From NCBI GenBank assembly GCA_964549495.1, contig CAZJWJ010000098.1, positions 1-19,839 on the forward strand: a stretch of DNA of 19,839 nucleotides, in the 5' to 3' direction. Below are positions 8,101 through 15,141 of the stretch, in pieces; position 1 is the stretch's first letter, and each line of letters opens with the position of its first letter. This stretch comes from JACKBJ01 sp964549495. Its GTDB lineage: Bacteria > Chloroflexota > Anaerolineae > Epilineales > Epilineaceae. The notes beneath the pieces were generated by a model that saw only the letters and a program-made list of their open reading frames with translations, was not told the origin of the DNA and searched no databases. The translations under genes were made by a program, and so were the position numbers.

Positions 8101-8719
8101 ACAGCGCCCAGCCGCGATGCGCGTGCCGGCCGGCTTCCGTGTGGTGCGCCCAGGCGGCATAGCGCGCCGCCAGGTCCAAGGCATCGGCGTTGCGCTCCTC
8201 GTCCGCGCGCCAGTCCTGGATCTGCCTGGCCAATTCGAGCTCGCGCAAGGGCCCCCCGAGCCTCGCCTCCAGCTCCTCGCGCAGCGCTGGGCCGTCCATG
8301 GACTCCGCATCGGCCGCCTTATGGCGCCGCAATGCCAGTTGCTGAACGAATCCGCGCTGGCATTCGAAGACCGGATCGAGCCGGTGGTGATCCGCCGCGC
8401 GGGAGGACAGGACCTCCTCGATGTCGAAGAGCTCCGCCAGGAAGCGCTCGACGAAGGGCGCGAGCGCCAGCAGTAGCTCGCCTTCGGCGACACGATCTAG
8501 CGCATCCGGTGCTCCGCGCGCAGCGACGAGCTCCGCGTGAAGCTCCGCGTTCGACTGCGCCAGCGCCTCGAGAAAGGCCGCATCCAGTCGCCGCAGGCCC
8601 TCGCGATGATAGAGTTCCTCGAAGTGCAGGCCGTGGGCCAGGCTCGGGCGGCCGAAGGCATCCGGATCGACGGCCAGTTCGCTCGGTCGGTCGAAGGAGA
8701 GAGACGGTGAGGAGATCAT
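5180..8719 (-). CDS. Fused NfnAB/SudAB-like flavin and iron-sulfur oxidoreductase
   Basis: This 1179-residue cytoplasmic protein joins two units normally encoded separately. Residues 1 to about 250 are helical, charged and unassigned. Cysteines at 264, 267, 275, 299, 311, 331, 339, 342 and 346 could hold [4Fe-4S] clusters. A GltD/NfnL-like part (about 400-835) has an FAD motif VVGLGPAG near 405 and an NAD(P) motif VIGGGLTA near 583. A PyrK/NfnS-like part (about 850-1155) has the flavin motif FEPGQFYRL near 882 and VGGGLGN near 968. Its cluster loop has C1105, C1111, C1114 and C1132, followed by WVDFDVLNQRL, which resembles the end of NfnS/SudB. Likely chemistry is electron transfer between NAD(P)H and an iron-sulfur or ferredoxin-like acceptor, possibly bifurcation; substrates are unknown. 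The start has GGAG 6 nt upstream. It is first in an operon with the cytochrome-dockerin gene. Confidence 0.85.
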   Translation of the reverse strand: MISSPSLSFDRPSELAVDPDAFGRPSLAHGLHFEELYHREGLRRLDAAFLEALAQSNAELHAELVAARGAPDALDRVAEGELLLALAPFVERFLAELFDIEEVLSSRAADHHRLDPVFECQRGFVQQLALRRHKAADAESMDGPALREELEARLGGPLRELELARQIQDWRADEERNADALDLAARYAAWAHHTEAGRHAHRGWALFKAPGRRDPMQLIPLESIVEGGLPRLRLPHAHQRRREGFGLTDEGAGLCEALGEARYCIYCQHQGNDSCATGLKQPKTGEVLTSKLGREMLGCPLEERISEFQECKAAGMLLAPLALIAVDNPMCAGTGHRICNDCMVSCIYQRGQRDPVNIPQAETRTLKDVLDLPWGFEIYSLLTRWNPLNLRRPLPREASGYTVLVVGLGPAGFTLAHHLLNEGHAVVAIDGLKIEPLAPELSGRAPNGERMPFRPIRDLGRLRERLDERVNAGFGGVAEYGITVRWDKNYLRIIRLLLERRGDFSMHGGVRFGGTLDLDSALEMGFDHVALCMGAGKPTVIPMENGLVRGVRQASDFLMALQLTGAARRDTVANLHLRLPVAVIGGGLTAIDTCTEALAYYPLQVEKFLQRYEVLVAERGEAAVRAAWNAEDVALAEEWLGHARAIREEREAARVEAREPRIRELLERWGGASIVYRRSLQESPSYRNNWEEVEKAFEEGIRFVEHHSPTAVETDPFGHAAGLRCRGPEGEEVRIEARSILVAAGTVPNTVLARERSGVHLAGRYFQAVDEAGRPAEPEWRVKPRQANVLLSTEAEGPPRASFFGDLHPDFAGNVVAAMASAKMGYPVIDRLLRQGPPSAVAPAALAERLRGELRATVHEVIRLTPTIVEVVLRAPLAARGFEPGQFYRLQNFEAFAAREGDTLLAMEGLALTGAWVDKEAGLLSTIVLEMGGSSNLCAALRPGEPVIMMGPTGAPTTIPAGETVMLVGGGLGNAVLFSIGKALREAGCRVLYFAGYKAPRDRYKVEDIHQASDIVVWACDVESDFQAEREQDKAFTGNIVQAMLAYGRGDLGEAPIALTEVDRIIAIGSDRMMRAVAEARHGVLAPFLKADHEAIGSINSPMQCMMKEICAQCLQQHVDPESGPRSVVFSCFNQDQPLDWVDFDVLNQRLGQNGLQEKLTRLWIERSLDRLDGEMPRV

Positions 8720-8875
8720 TCCTGGCTCCAGCGACGGCAGTGGTCACGGCGCGCGGGCGTCGCCACGAGGCGAGCAACGGCGCAGCGGACGCTCGGATGA
8801 TGGGGATGATGGCACGGGCGCACCGGCGGAGAGTCTAAGCCGGGGGTCCGGAGGCGTCAAACGGCCGGTCTGGCG

Positions 8876-8916
8876 CGAGTCGAGCAACTGTGACACCATG
8901 CCGAGTGTTCGACTCG
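8876..8916. repeat. 8-bp inverted repeat in the divergent region before the permease
   Basis: CGAGTCGA (8876-8883) and TCGACTCG (8909-8916) are inverted copies separated by 25 nt, in the 269-nt region between the divergent oxidoreductase and permease genes. It could be an operator or a leader stem. I see no convincing promoter hexamers in this region. Confidence 0.25.
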
Positions 8917-8988
8917 AGCCCGGCGCGGTCCGCCGCCCGACCGGCGGTTCCCAACTCGCCCCCGCGCCTTCGACCAGGAGTCTCCACA

Positions 8989-11622
8989 GTGGCCGCAGCC
9001 GTATCCCACAAGCTATCCAATGCCTTCGAGGGCGCCCTCGCCGGCGGCGGCGATCCCGCCACCTCGCCGCTCTACGTCTTCGGGCCCTTCCTCAGCCTGA
9101 TCGTGGTCGGGGCGGCCGCCAACGTGGCCGACGTCACCTTCGGCCCGACGGTCTGGCTGGTGGTCTTCACCATCGCCATGGTCTCCGCCATGTACCGCCT
9201 GGTAATGCGCTGGGTGACCGACGGCTCGGGCGGCAGCGGCCTGTCGGAGGAGGAGTTCGGCCCCTGGGCGGTCAAGATCAATGCCGGCATCACCTTCGTC
9301 GAATACACCCTGACCTTCCTGGTCAGCATGTCGGCCCTGGTCACCTTCATCGCCGACCGGTCGGCGGGGCTGAGGGCGGCCGAGCTCTTCGGCATCGAGG
9401 CCCGGGTCTTCATCGCCATCCTGCTGTCGATCGCCACCGGCTGGCTGGTCAACCGCGGCCCCAAGACGGCAGCGCGCTTCTTCGGTCCGGCCACCCTGGC
9501 CGTGCTCGGCCTGCTCTGGGCGATGGTGCTCTCGACCCTGGCGCGGCATTTCGGACTCTTGGGCGGCTTCCCCGAAGGTACGCCGAGCTTCGGGATCCTG
9601 CCCGGATTCGACCTGTCGGCCTTCTCCTTTGCCGACACACCGCCCTTGAGCGAGGCCCACGTCGCGGCCGTCGAGGCGGCCAACCCGGAGCTGGCCGAGG
9701 AGCTGCACCTGGTGGCCGGCGAGAGTCCGGGCTCCTACTTCCACTTCACCTTGGGCGGCTACGTGCGGATCCTGGCGGTGATGACCGGCATCGAGGTCTT
9801 CGCCAACCTGGTGGCGGCCTACCACGGGACGGCCGTCGAGAAGGCGCGCAAGGCCTTCGGTAGCCTGTTGATCATCATGGGCACGGCCGCCGCGACGATG
9901 CTGATCGTCGGCCCGGCCATGTTCAAGATCTCCCGGCCGGTCGACCCGGAGATCTCGGTCTTCACCCAGACCATGGACCTGCTCTTGCCGTGGAACATCC
10001 CGGGCCTGAACATGCCGGTGGGCGCCATCGGCACCCTGATCGGCATCGCGGTCCTGCTCTCGGCCTCGGCGGCCAGTGCGCAGGGTCTGCAGAACCTCTT
10101 CCTGGGCCTCTCGACCCGCAACTACGTGCCCGACCGGTTGGGCCGGCCCAACGACTACGGGGTGGCCGACGCGCCGGTCTGGCTGGAGGTGGCCATCTGC
10201 TGCGTGGCCTTCCTGCTCTTCGGCGCCGAGGAGGAGACCTATCTGGCCATCTACGCCGCCGGCGTCTTCATCCTGCTGTCGATGACGGGCTGGGCCGCCG
10301 GCAAGCGCCTGATCCGCGAGCTGCAGGAAGGCTTCGAGTCCGGCAAGGCCTTCACCCTGGGCGGTGCCCTGGCGTCGGCCGTGCTGACGACCGTGGCGAC
10401 GGGCATCATCTTCTACGAGCGCTTCGCCGAAGGCGCCTGGACCTACTTCGTCTTCATCCCCCTGCTCTACGTCGGCTTTTCCTACTTCCGGCGCCAGCTG
10501 GGCGAGCCGGGCGAGTTGGCCGAGCGCTTGGGCGAGATCGAGGAGGCCGCGCTGGGCGGCTTCGGACCGGGTCAGCGCGAACGCGCGCCGGCCCTGGCGG
10601 CGCAGGCCGAAATCCGGGCCAGCGCGCGCGACTGGCCGGCCTTGCCGCCGGCCGGCGAGGGCTGGCGGGCCGACCTGCCGGCGCTCGAGCGCCTCTTGGT
10701 CCCGCTGGACGGCTCCCCCTTCAGCGAGCGCGCGCTGCCCATGGCCCAGACCCTGGCCAAGGGCGGCGGCGGCCAGATCACCTTGCTCTCGGTCCTGCCG
10801 GGCGCCTCCATGCCGGCCGATCAGACGGTCGAGCAAGCCGCCCGCGAGCAGGGTCCGATCGCCGAGCGCGCCCGCTATCTCCTGGGCATCACCGAGCGGT
10901 TGAGCGAAGCGGGCGTCACAGCGCGGCCGATGCTCACCAGCGGCAAGGTCGAGGCCGCGATCACCGCCACCGCCGAGACCATCGACGCCAGCGCCATCGT
11001 CATCAGCTCCCACGGGCGCAGCGGTCTGGCCGGTTTCCTGCTCGGTCAAAATACACGCGCGGTAGTGCAGCAAGCGCGCAGGCCGGTGGTCGTCGTGCGC
11101 CCGAACGTCGACGGCAGCCTCTCCGACCCGGCCCTGGACACCCTGGTGGTGGCCCTGGACGGCTCGACCGTAGCCGAACAGACCCTACCCTTCGCCCGGC
11201 TATTGGCTCGGGAGCAGTCCGCGGCGATCGTATTGCTCAGCGTGCTGGAGATCCCGGAAGCCGAGGATTTCGGCATGCTGGCCGACGCGGTCTCCGATCT
11301 GCGCGCCCAGGCCGAGGCCGGTGCGCGAGGCTACCTCGACCAGGTGGCCGAAGCGCTGGCCGAGGAGGGGCTGACCGTGCGCACCCGGATCCGGGCCATC
11401 CACCCCGCTCGGGCGATCATCGAAGAGATGAACGCCACCGATGAGCGCGGCCTGGCCATGCTCACCAGCCACGGCCGAACGGGCCTGGTCAGCACGCTGA
11501 TCGGTAGCGTGGCCGGCCGCGTGATCACCCATGTCCAGGGTGAGGTGTTCCTCCTACCGGACATGGAACGCGGTGCCAGCGCGATGGATGCAAGCGGCGC
11601 GAGAACCGGTGATGATCACTAG
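8989..11622 (+). CDS. APC-type permease fused to two universal stress protein domains
   Basis: This 877-residue inner-membrane protein has an amino acid-polyamine-organocation-like transporter domain (about residues 20-505), with many hydrophobic helices and one larger loop at about 190-255. It is followed by a charged linker and two UspA-type domains. Usp1 (about 567-707) starts LERLLVPLDGSPFSE and ends PVVVVRPN. Usp2 (about 715-858) starts LDTLVVALDGSTVAE and ends VFLLPD. In known ATP-binding Usp proteins the signature is G-2X-G-9X-G(S/T). Usp2 keeps SHG, nine residues, then GS; Usp1 has SHG, nine residues, then GQ, so Usp1 may bind nucleotide poorly. The GTG at 8989 is chosen because AGGAG lies 8 nt upstream; the frame opens at 8890 without such a site. 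The substrate is unknown. The Usp tail probably gates or senses energy state, as in other transporter-Usp fusions. Confidence 0.88.
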   Translation: MAAAVSHKLSNAFEGALAGGGDPATSPLYVFGPFLSLIVVGAAANVADVTFGPTVWLVVFTIAMVSAMYRLVMRWVTDGSGGSGLSEEEFGPWAVKINAGITFVEYTLTFLVSMSALVTFIADRSAGLRAAELFGIEARVFIAILLSIATGWLVNRGPKTAARFFGPATLAVLGLLWAMVLSTLARHFGLLGGFPEGTPSFGILPGFDLSAFSFADTPPLSEAHVAAVEAANPELAEELHLVAGESPGSYFHFTLGGYVRILAVMTGIEVFANLVAAYHGTAVEKARKAFGSLLIIMGTAAATMLIVGPAMFKISRPVDPEISVFTQTMDLLLPWNIPGLNMPVGAIGTLIGIAVLLSASAASAQGLQNLFLGLSTRNYVPDRLGRPNDYGVADAPVWLEVAICCVAFLLFGAEEETYLAIYAAGVFILLSMTGWAAGKRLIRELQEGFESGKAFTLGGALASAVLTTVATGIIFYERFAEGAWTYFVFIPLLYVGFSYFRRQLGEPGELAERLGEIEEAALGGFGPGQRERAPALAAQAEIRASARDWPALPPAGEGWRADLPALERLLVPLDGSPFSERALPMAQTLAKGGGGQITLLSVLPGASMPADQTVEQAAREQGPIAERARYLLGITERLSEAGVTARPMLTSGKVEAAITATAETIDASAIVISSHGRSGLAGFLLGQNTRAVVQQARRPVVVVRPNVDGSLSDPALDTLVVALDGSTVAEQTLPFARLLAREQSAAIVLLSVLEIPEAEDFGMLADAVSDLRAQAEAGARGYLDQVAEALAEEGLTVRTRIRAIHPARAIIEEMNATDERGLAMLTSHGRTGLVSTLIGSVAGRVITHVQGEVFLLPDMERGASAMDASGARTGDDH

Positions 11623-11634
11623 GCTCGACGTTTG

Positions 11635-11664
11635 ACCGCAGTTGCGGTGAGCGTTGATCACCGC
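11635..11664. terminator. Overlapping hairpins between converging genes
   Basis: ACCGCA/TGCGGT (11635-11640 with 11643-11648) and GCGGTGA/TCACCGC (11644-11650 with 11658-11664) are alternative stems sharing bases. They lie 13 nt after the permease stop and 25 nt before the converging antitoxin stop. No clear T-tract follows, so this is a possible bidirectional terminator at low confidence. Confidence 0.35.
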
Positions 11665-11688
11665 TTGCAGGTATATCGAACCATCACA

Positions 11689-11910
11689 TCAACCTGTCGG
11701 GTTGTTCCTCTGACGGATGATTTGCGCTAGCAGGCGAAGGGCCCGGTTGACGTCCTCGGCCGAGTCGAAGACATCGCGGAGTTCTGGGTCGATCTGCACG
11801 AGAAGAACCTCGTCGCGGACCCGTGCCACGTACTTGCCGCGCTCGCCTTCTCGGAAGTCGTACTCGGACAACATCTCGTCCACATCGCCGCCTTCATTCG
11901 CCTTGTTCAT
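11689..11910 (-). CDS. Small antitoxin paired with the BrnT-type toxin
   Basis: This 73-residue protein has a central LSEYDFREGERGKYVARV segment, the phrase QIDPELRDVFDSAEDVNRAL and a C-terminal helix ending LAQIIRQR. From memory, small proteins of this pattern often accompany DUF497/BrnT toxins in place of the ribbon-helix-helix BrnA. The start at 11910 lies inside the end of the toxin gene (17-nt overlap), as is common in toxin-antitoxin pairs. It should neutralise the toxin, and the pair may autoregulate. No DNA-binding fold can be named with certainty. The frame is open further upstream, but only inside the toxin gene. Confidence 0.75.
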   Translation of the reverse strand: MNKANEGGDVDEMLSEYDFREGERGKYVARVRDEVLLVQIDPELRDVFDSAEDVNRALRLLAQIIRQRNNPTG

Positions 11911-12175
11911 AGGCCTGCCTTTCGGTTCGGCTCGCCGCTCGGGCGCTGATGATCCGAATGCGCTCCACCGCTCTGTCGTCCGCATGCACCACGACCAGCA
12001 GTCTACCTGCTCTGGAAAGTCCCATGGTGACGTAGCGATCCTCACCGACCGAGTGCAGCGGATCGTCGATCGTCACCGACAAGGGGTCTCGAAACACGGT
12101 GATGGCTTCCTCGAAGGATACACCATGCTTGGCTTCGTTGGAGGCCGCCTTTCGAGCGTTCCAGGCGTACTGCAT
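11894..12175 (-). CDS. brnT: BrnT-type toxin (DUF497 family RNase)
   Basis: This 93-residue protein shows the BrnT pattern along its length: WNARKAASNEAKHGVSFEEA near residues 5-24, VFRDPLSVTIDDP near 27-39, a GEDRYVTMGLS strand, LLVVVHADD, and the terminal IRIISARAASRTERQAYEQG. BrnT proteins are ribosome-independent endoribonucleases that slow growth when free. The toxin precedes its antitoxin and overlaps it by 17 nt, which matches brnTA order. It begins 46 nt after the recQ stop on the same strand, so read-through from recQ is possible. The partner is not a classical BrnA. Confidence 0.88.
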   Translation of the reverse strand: MQYAWNARKAASNEAKHGVSFEEAITVFRDPLSVTIDDPLHSVGEDRYVTMGLSRAGRLLVVVHADDRAVERIRIISARAASRTERQAYEQGE

Positions 12176-12221
12176 CGACAGGCTCCAGGGGCAGGGCCAG
12201 ACGAGGGCCTTCGAGCTGGGC

Positions 12222-14072
12222 TCAGGCGTCCCGGATGGCGGCGAGGAACTCCTCGCCGTAGCGCTCGAGCTTGACCTCGCCGACGCCGGAGATCTCCAGC
12301 AGGGACTCGGCGTCGACGGGGCGGCGCAGCGCCATCTCGATCAGCGTCTTGTCCGGGAAGATGACATAGGGCGGCACGCCCTGGGCGCGGGCCAGTTCGG
12401 TGCGCTTGCCGCGCAGCACCTGGAAGAGGGCCTGGTCCTCCTCGTCGTGGAGCTCGAGGGCCGGGCCGGGACCGGAGGGCGCGCTGACCTTGGGACGGCG
12501 GGCCGGGGCCGGCAGCGCGTCGCGGCGCAGCCGCACCTCGCGCTCGCCGCGCAGGACCGCCTTGGCGCCAGGTCCGAGCTTCAAGCTGCCGTAGCCGTCG
12601 ACGTCGACCGTGATCAGGCCGGCGGCCACCAGCTGGCGCAGGACCGAGCGCCAGGCGCCGGCGCTCATCTCGGCGCCGACGCCGTAGGTGGGCAAACGGT
12701 CGTGGCCGAAGCGGCGGATCTTCTCGGTGTTGGCGCCGCGCAGGACCTCGATGACGTGTGCCCGCCCGAAGCGCTGACCCGTTCGGACGATGGCCGATAG
12801 GGCCATCTGGGCCTCGCGCAGCGCGTCCCAGCTCTCGACCGGCTCCAGGCAGGTATCGCAGTTGCCGCAGGATTCCTCCGGCTGCTCGCCGAAGTACTCC
12901 AGGAGCAGGGCCCGCCGGCAGCGGGTGGTCTCGCAATAGCCGAGCAGCGCGTCCAGCTTGCGATGCTCGACTTGGCGGCGCGATTCCTCGGCCTCGCCGC
13001 GCTCGATCATGCGCCGGGCCATGGCGATGTCGCCGATGCCGTAGAGCATGAAGGCCGAGGCCGGCAGGCCGTCTCGCCCGGCCCGGCCCGTCTCCTGATA
13101 GTAGGCCTCCAGGCTGCGCGGCGGGTCGTAGTGCGCCACGAAGCGCACGTCGGGCTTGTCGATGCCCATCCCGAAGGCCACCGTGGCCACGATGACCTCG
13201 GTCTCGTCGGCCACGAAGCGCTTCTGGTGCTCGTTGCGGGTCGCCGAGTCCAGCCCGGCGTGATAGGCCAGCGCGTCGATGCCCTCGGCGCGCAGCTTGC
13301 CGGCCACCTCCTCGGTCCGCTTGCGCGAGAGGCAGTAGACGACACCGCTGTCGCCCTCGTGCTCGGCGGCCAGGAAGCGCAGCAGCTGGCGCATCGGCTG
13401 GCTCTTGCCGCGCACCTGGTAGCGGATGTTGGGCCGATCGAAGCCGGTCACGAAGCAGCGCGCCTGCTCCAGCTGCAGGCGGGCGAGGATCTCGCGGCGG
13501 GTCGGCGGATCGGCCGTGGCGGTCAGCGCGATGCGCGGCACCGCCGGGTAGCGCTGGGCCAGCCGGGCCAGCTGCAGGTACTCCGGCCGGAAGTCGTGGC
13601 CCCATTGCGACACGCAATGCGCCTCGTCGATGGCGAAGAGGGCCAGATCCAGCCCGTCGAGCGTGGCCAGGAAGGACTCGGTGAGCAGGCGCTCCGGCGC
13701 CACGTATAGCAGGTCGAGCTGGCCGGCGTGCAGCCGGCGCCAGACCCCGCGCGCGGCCGACTCCTCGAGGCCCGAATGCAAACAGGCTGCCCGGGCGCCG
13801 ATCTGCTCGAGTGCGGTCACCTGATCCTGCATCAAGGCGATCAGCGGGCTGACGACGATCCCGGTGCCGGGTCGAAGCATGGCCGGCAGCTGGTAGCAGA
13901 GCGACTTCCCCCCGCCGGTGGGCATCAGGACCAGGGCATCGCCCCCGGCGGCGACGTGGTCGATGATCTCGGCCTGGTGAGGGCGAAAGTCCTCGAAGCC
14001 GTAGAGCCGGCGCAGAAGCGCCCGGCTTCGGGCCGCCATGTCCGCTCCCGGGGCTTCGGAGATCTCGATCAT
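12222..14072 (-). CDS. recQ: ATP-dependent DNA helicase RecQ
   Basis: This 616-residue SF2 3'-5' DNA helicase acts in recombination and stalled-fork repair, and its length is typical of bacterial RecQ. It shows Walker A TGGGKS (residues 52-57), the DEAH box IDEAHCVSQWGHDFRPEY (from 148), LTATAD at 183, and motif VI QETGRAGRDGLP near 326. The RQC zinc cysteines are C385, C402, C405 and C408 (CRRALL, CGNCDTC). A winged helix runs to about 510 and one HRDC domain covers about 540-616 (LFQVLRGKRTELARAQGVPPYVIF). The ATG at 14072 has a strong AGGGAGG at a rather long 15-nt distance. The ATG at 14039 has GGGAG at 5 nt and would remove 11 residues before the conserved region, so either start is possible. 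It is divergent from the gene at 14336. Confidence 0.97.
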   Translation of the reverse strand: MIEISEAPGADMAARSRALLRRLYGFEDFRPHQAEIIDHVAAGGDALVLMPTGGGKSLCYQLPAMLRPGTGIVVSPLIALMQDQVTALEQIGARAACLHSGLEESAARGVWRRLHAGQLDLLYVAPERLLTESFLATLDGLDLALFAIDEAHCVSQWGHDFRPEYLQLARLAQRYPAVPRIALTATADPPTRREILARLQLEQARCFVTGFDRPNIRYQVRGKSQPMRQLLRFLAAEHEGDSGVVYCLSRKRTEEVAGKLRAEGIDALAYHAGLDSATRNEHQKRFVADETEVIVATVAFGMGIDKPDVRFVAHYDPPRSLEAYYQETGRAGRDGLPASAFMLYGIGDIAMARRMIERGEAEESRRQVEHRKLDALLGYCETTRCRRALLLEYFGEQPEESCGNCDTCLEPVESWDALREAQMALSAIVRTGQRFGRAHVIEVLRGANTEKIRRFGHDRLPTYGVGAEMSAGAWRSVLRQLVAAGLITVDVDGYGSLKLGPGAKAVLRGEREVRLRRDALPAPARRPKVSAPSGPGPALELHDEEDQALFQVLRGKRTELARAQGVPPYVIFPDKTLIEMALRRPVDAESLLEISGVGEVKLERYGEEFLAAIRDA

Positions 14073-14120
14073 GGAGTCAAGCTTGCCACCTCCCTTCCAA
14101 GCCGCCAAGGGAGATTTTGC

Positions 14121-14147
14121 CGAGGCGGGCCGGGCAAGCCCGCCTCG
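14121..14147. repeat. 10-bp perfect hairpin in the recQ upstream region
   Basis: CGAGGCGGGC (14121-14130) and GCCCGCCTCG (14138-14147) pair perfectly around a 7-nt loop. The hairpin lies 49 nt before the recQ start and has ATTTTG on its recQ-proximal side. In the recQ direction it is followed by A residues rather than T, so it is not a normal terminator. It may be a leader structure or an operator. Confidence 0.5.
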
Positions 14148-14155
14148 TCGTGAAG

Positions 14156-14188
14156 CTGTCGCGATCCTGTCGCCAACTTGTCGCGAGC
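14156..14188. promoter_or_regulatory. Three 11-nt direct repeats, possible regulator site
   Basis: Three adjacent units, CTGTCGCGATC, CTGTCGCCAAC and TTGTCGCGAGC, share YTGTCGCSANC with an 11-nt period, close to one helical turn. They lie about 42 nt upstream of the -35 of the promoter at 14230 and about 84 nt upstream of recQ. A further TTGTC begins that -35. This layout would let a regulator bind repeatedly on one face of the DNA and control either gene. The regulator is unknown. Confidence 0.5.
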
Positions 14189-14210
14189 CGGCCCGGATGC
14201 ATTCGGGCCG
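14189..14210. repeat. 7-bp stem-loop upstream of the 14230 promoter
   Basis: CGGCCCG (14189-14195) and CGGGCCG (14204-14210) are inverted copies around an 8-nt loop, directly after the 11-nt repeats and 20 nt before the -35 hexamer. The role is unknown. Confidence 0.3.
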
Positions 14211-14229
14211 CCCCATCGTATTAAGATTC

Positions 14230-14259
14230 TTGTCACTGCGTGGGAGTTCCGTGTATGAT
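14230..14259 (+). promoter_or_regulatory. Sigma70-type promoter for the secreted acidic protein gene
   Basis: TTGTCA (14230-14235) and TATGAT (14254-14259) each match the consensus at 5 of 6 positions and are separated by 18 nt. Transcription would start near 14266, leaving a leader of about 70 nt before the ATG at 14336. It is one of the best promoter matches in the window. Confidence 0.6.
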
Positions 14260-14335
14260 GCCCGAGCCCTTGACCCTTTGCGCTGCCCCACACCGCTTCG
14301 CGATTTCCTTTGCCACGCTTGGAGGACAGCTTCCC

Positions 14336-15088
14336 ATGAGCACGCCATCGACGACCTTCACCCGCCTTCTCTCGCCCCTTCTACCGCTCTTGACCTTGGG
14401 GCTGGCGCTGGCCCTTCCTTCGCTCGCGCTTGCCGACGGCCACCTGGCCGAGCCCGACGCGGCTTACGACTACTGGCTCGACCACTTCGGCGATTGGGAT
14501 CGCCAGGACGTGGAGGACGCCGGCTATACGGTGGACGAGGTCTGCGTCTCGGCCGAAGCCGAAGGCTTGCCGGCCGATCTGGGCGCGATGGGCTATCACG
14601 CCGTGAACATGGACTACGCCACCTCCGGCGAGCTGAAGGTCGAGGAGCCGCACGTGATCCTGCTCGACGAGGAGGGCCAGGTCATCGGCGTCGAGTACGA
14701 GTATCCCGAGGTGGTCGATCCGGCCCCGGAGATCGCGCAGATCCCGCTGGTCTTCACCCCGCCGCATCCCGGCGTGGACCACGATCACATGTCCTTGCAC
14801 GTCTACTTCGTCGGCGACGAGGATGAGCGCTACGGCACCTGGAACCGGTCGGTCACCTGTCCGGCGGAGGATGCCGGCATGATGGACCACGACGACGAGC
14901 ACGGCGACGAGATGGATGAGGATTCCGGCTCCGCCGACGAGGCGCGGGGCGCTGCGCCTCCATCCCACATGCCGCCGACCGGCTTGGCCGAGTTGCCCGG
15001 CGGCAGCCGCGGAATGCTGCTGCTGGCGATGGGACTCCTGCTCGGGCTCGCCGTCGCCGGCAGGGCGATGTCGCGGCGCTACGAGTAG
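14336..15088 (+). CDS. Secreted acidic protein with C-terminal membrane anchor
   Basis: I do not recognise this 250-residue protein. It has a signal peptide (residues 1 to about 33, ending ALA). The mature domain at about 35-195 is acidic, with two cysteines (VCVS, VTCP) and a conserved-looking core around YHAVNMDYATSGELKVEEPHV and PHPGVDHDHMSLHVYF. A His/Asp/Glu/Met-rich segment follows at about 196-210 (MMDHDDEHGDEMDED), which could bind metal. MPPTG is at 212-216, a hydrophobic helix at about 226-240, and the tail RAMSRRYE ends the protein. MPPTG, helix and basic tail resembles a degenerate sortase signal. The ATG at 14336 has GGAGG at 14321-14325; upstream in-frame starts lie in or before the promoter. 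It is divergent from recQ. Export and anchoring are well supported; function is unknown. Confidence 0.8.
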   Translation: MSTPSTTFTRLLSPLLPLLTLGLALALPSLALADGHLAEPDAAYDYWLDHFGDWDRQDVEDAGYTVDEVCVSAEAEGLPADLGAMGYHAVNMDYATSGELKVEEPHVILLDEEGQVIGVEYEYPEVVDPAPEIAQIPLVFTPPHPGVDHDHMSLHVYFVGDEDERYGTWNRSVTCPAEDAGMMDHDDEHGDEMDEDSGSADEARGAAPPSHMPPTGLAELPGGSRGMLLLAMGLLLGLAVAGRAMSRRYE

Positions 15089-15141
15089 TCCCTAGGCGCG
15101 GCTGCCAGCCCGCCAGCCGCTGAGACGTCGTGAAGATCTGG

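Noticed and set aside
9013..11073. A 686-codon minus-strand open frame opposite the permease
   Set aside because: Low-complexity Gly/Asp/Gln/Arg product with no motif; the plus strand has convincing permease and Usp domains.
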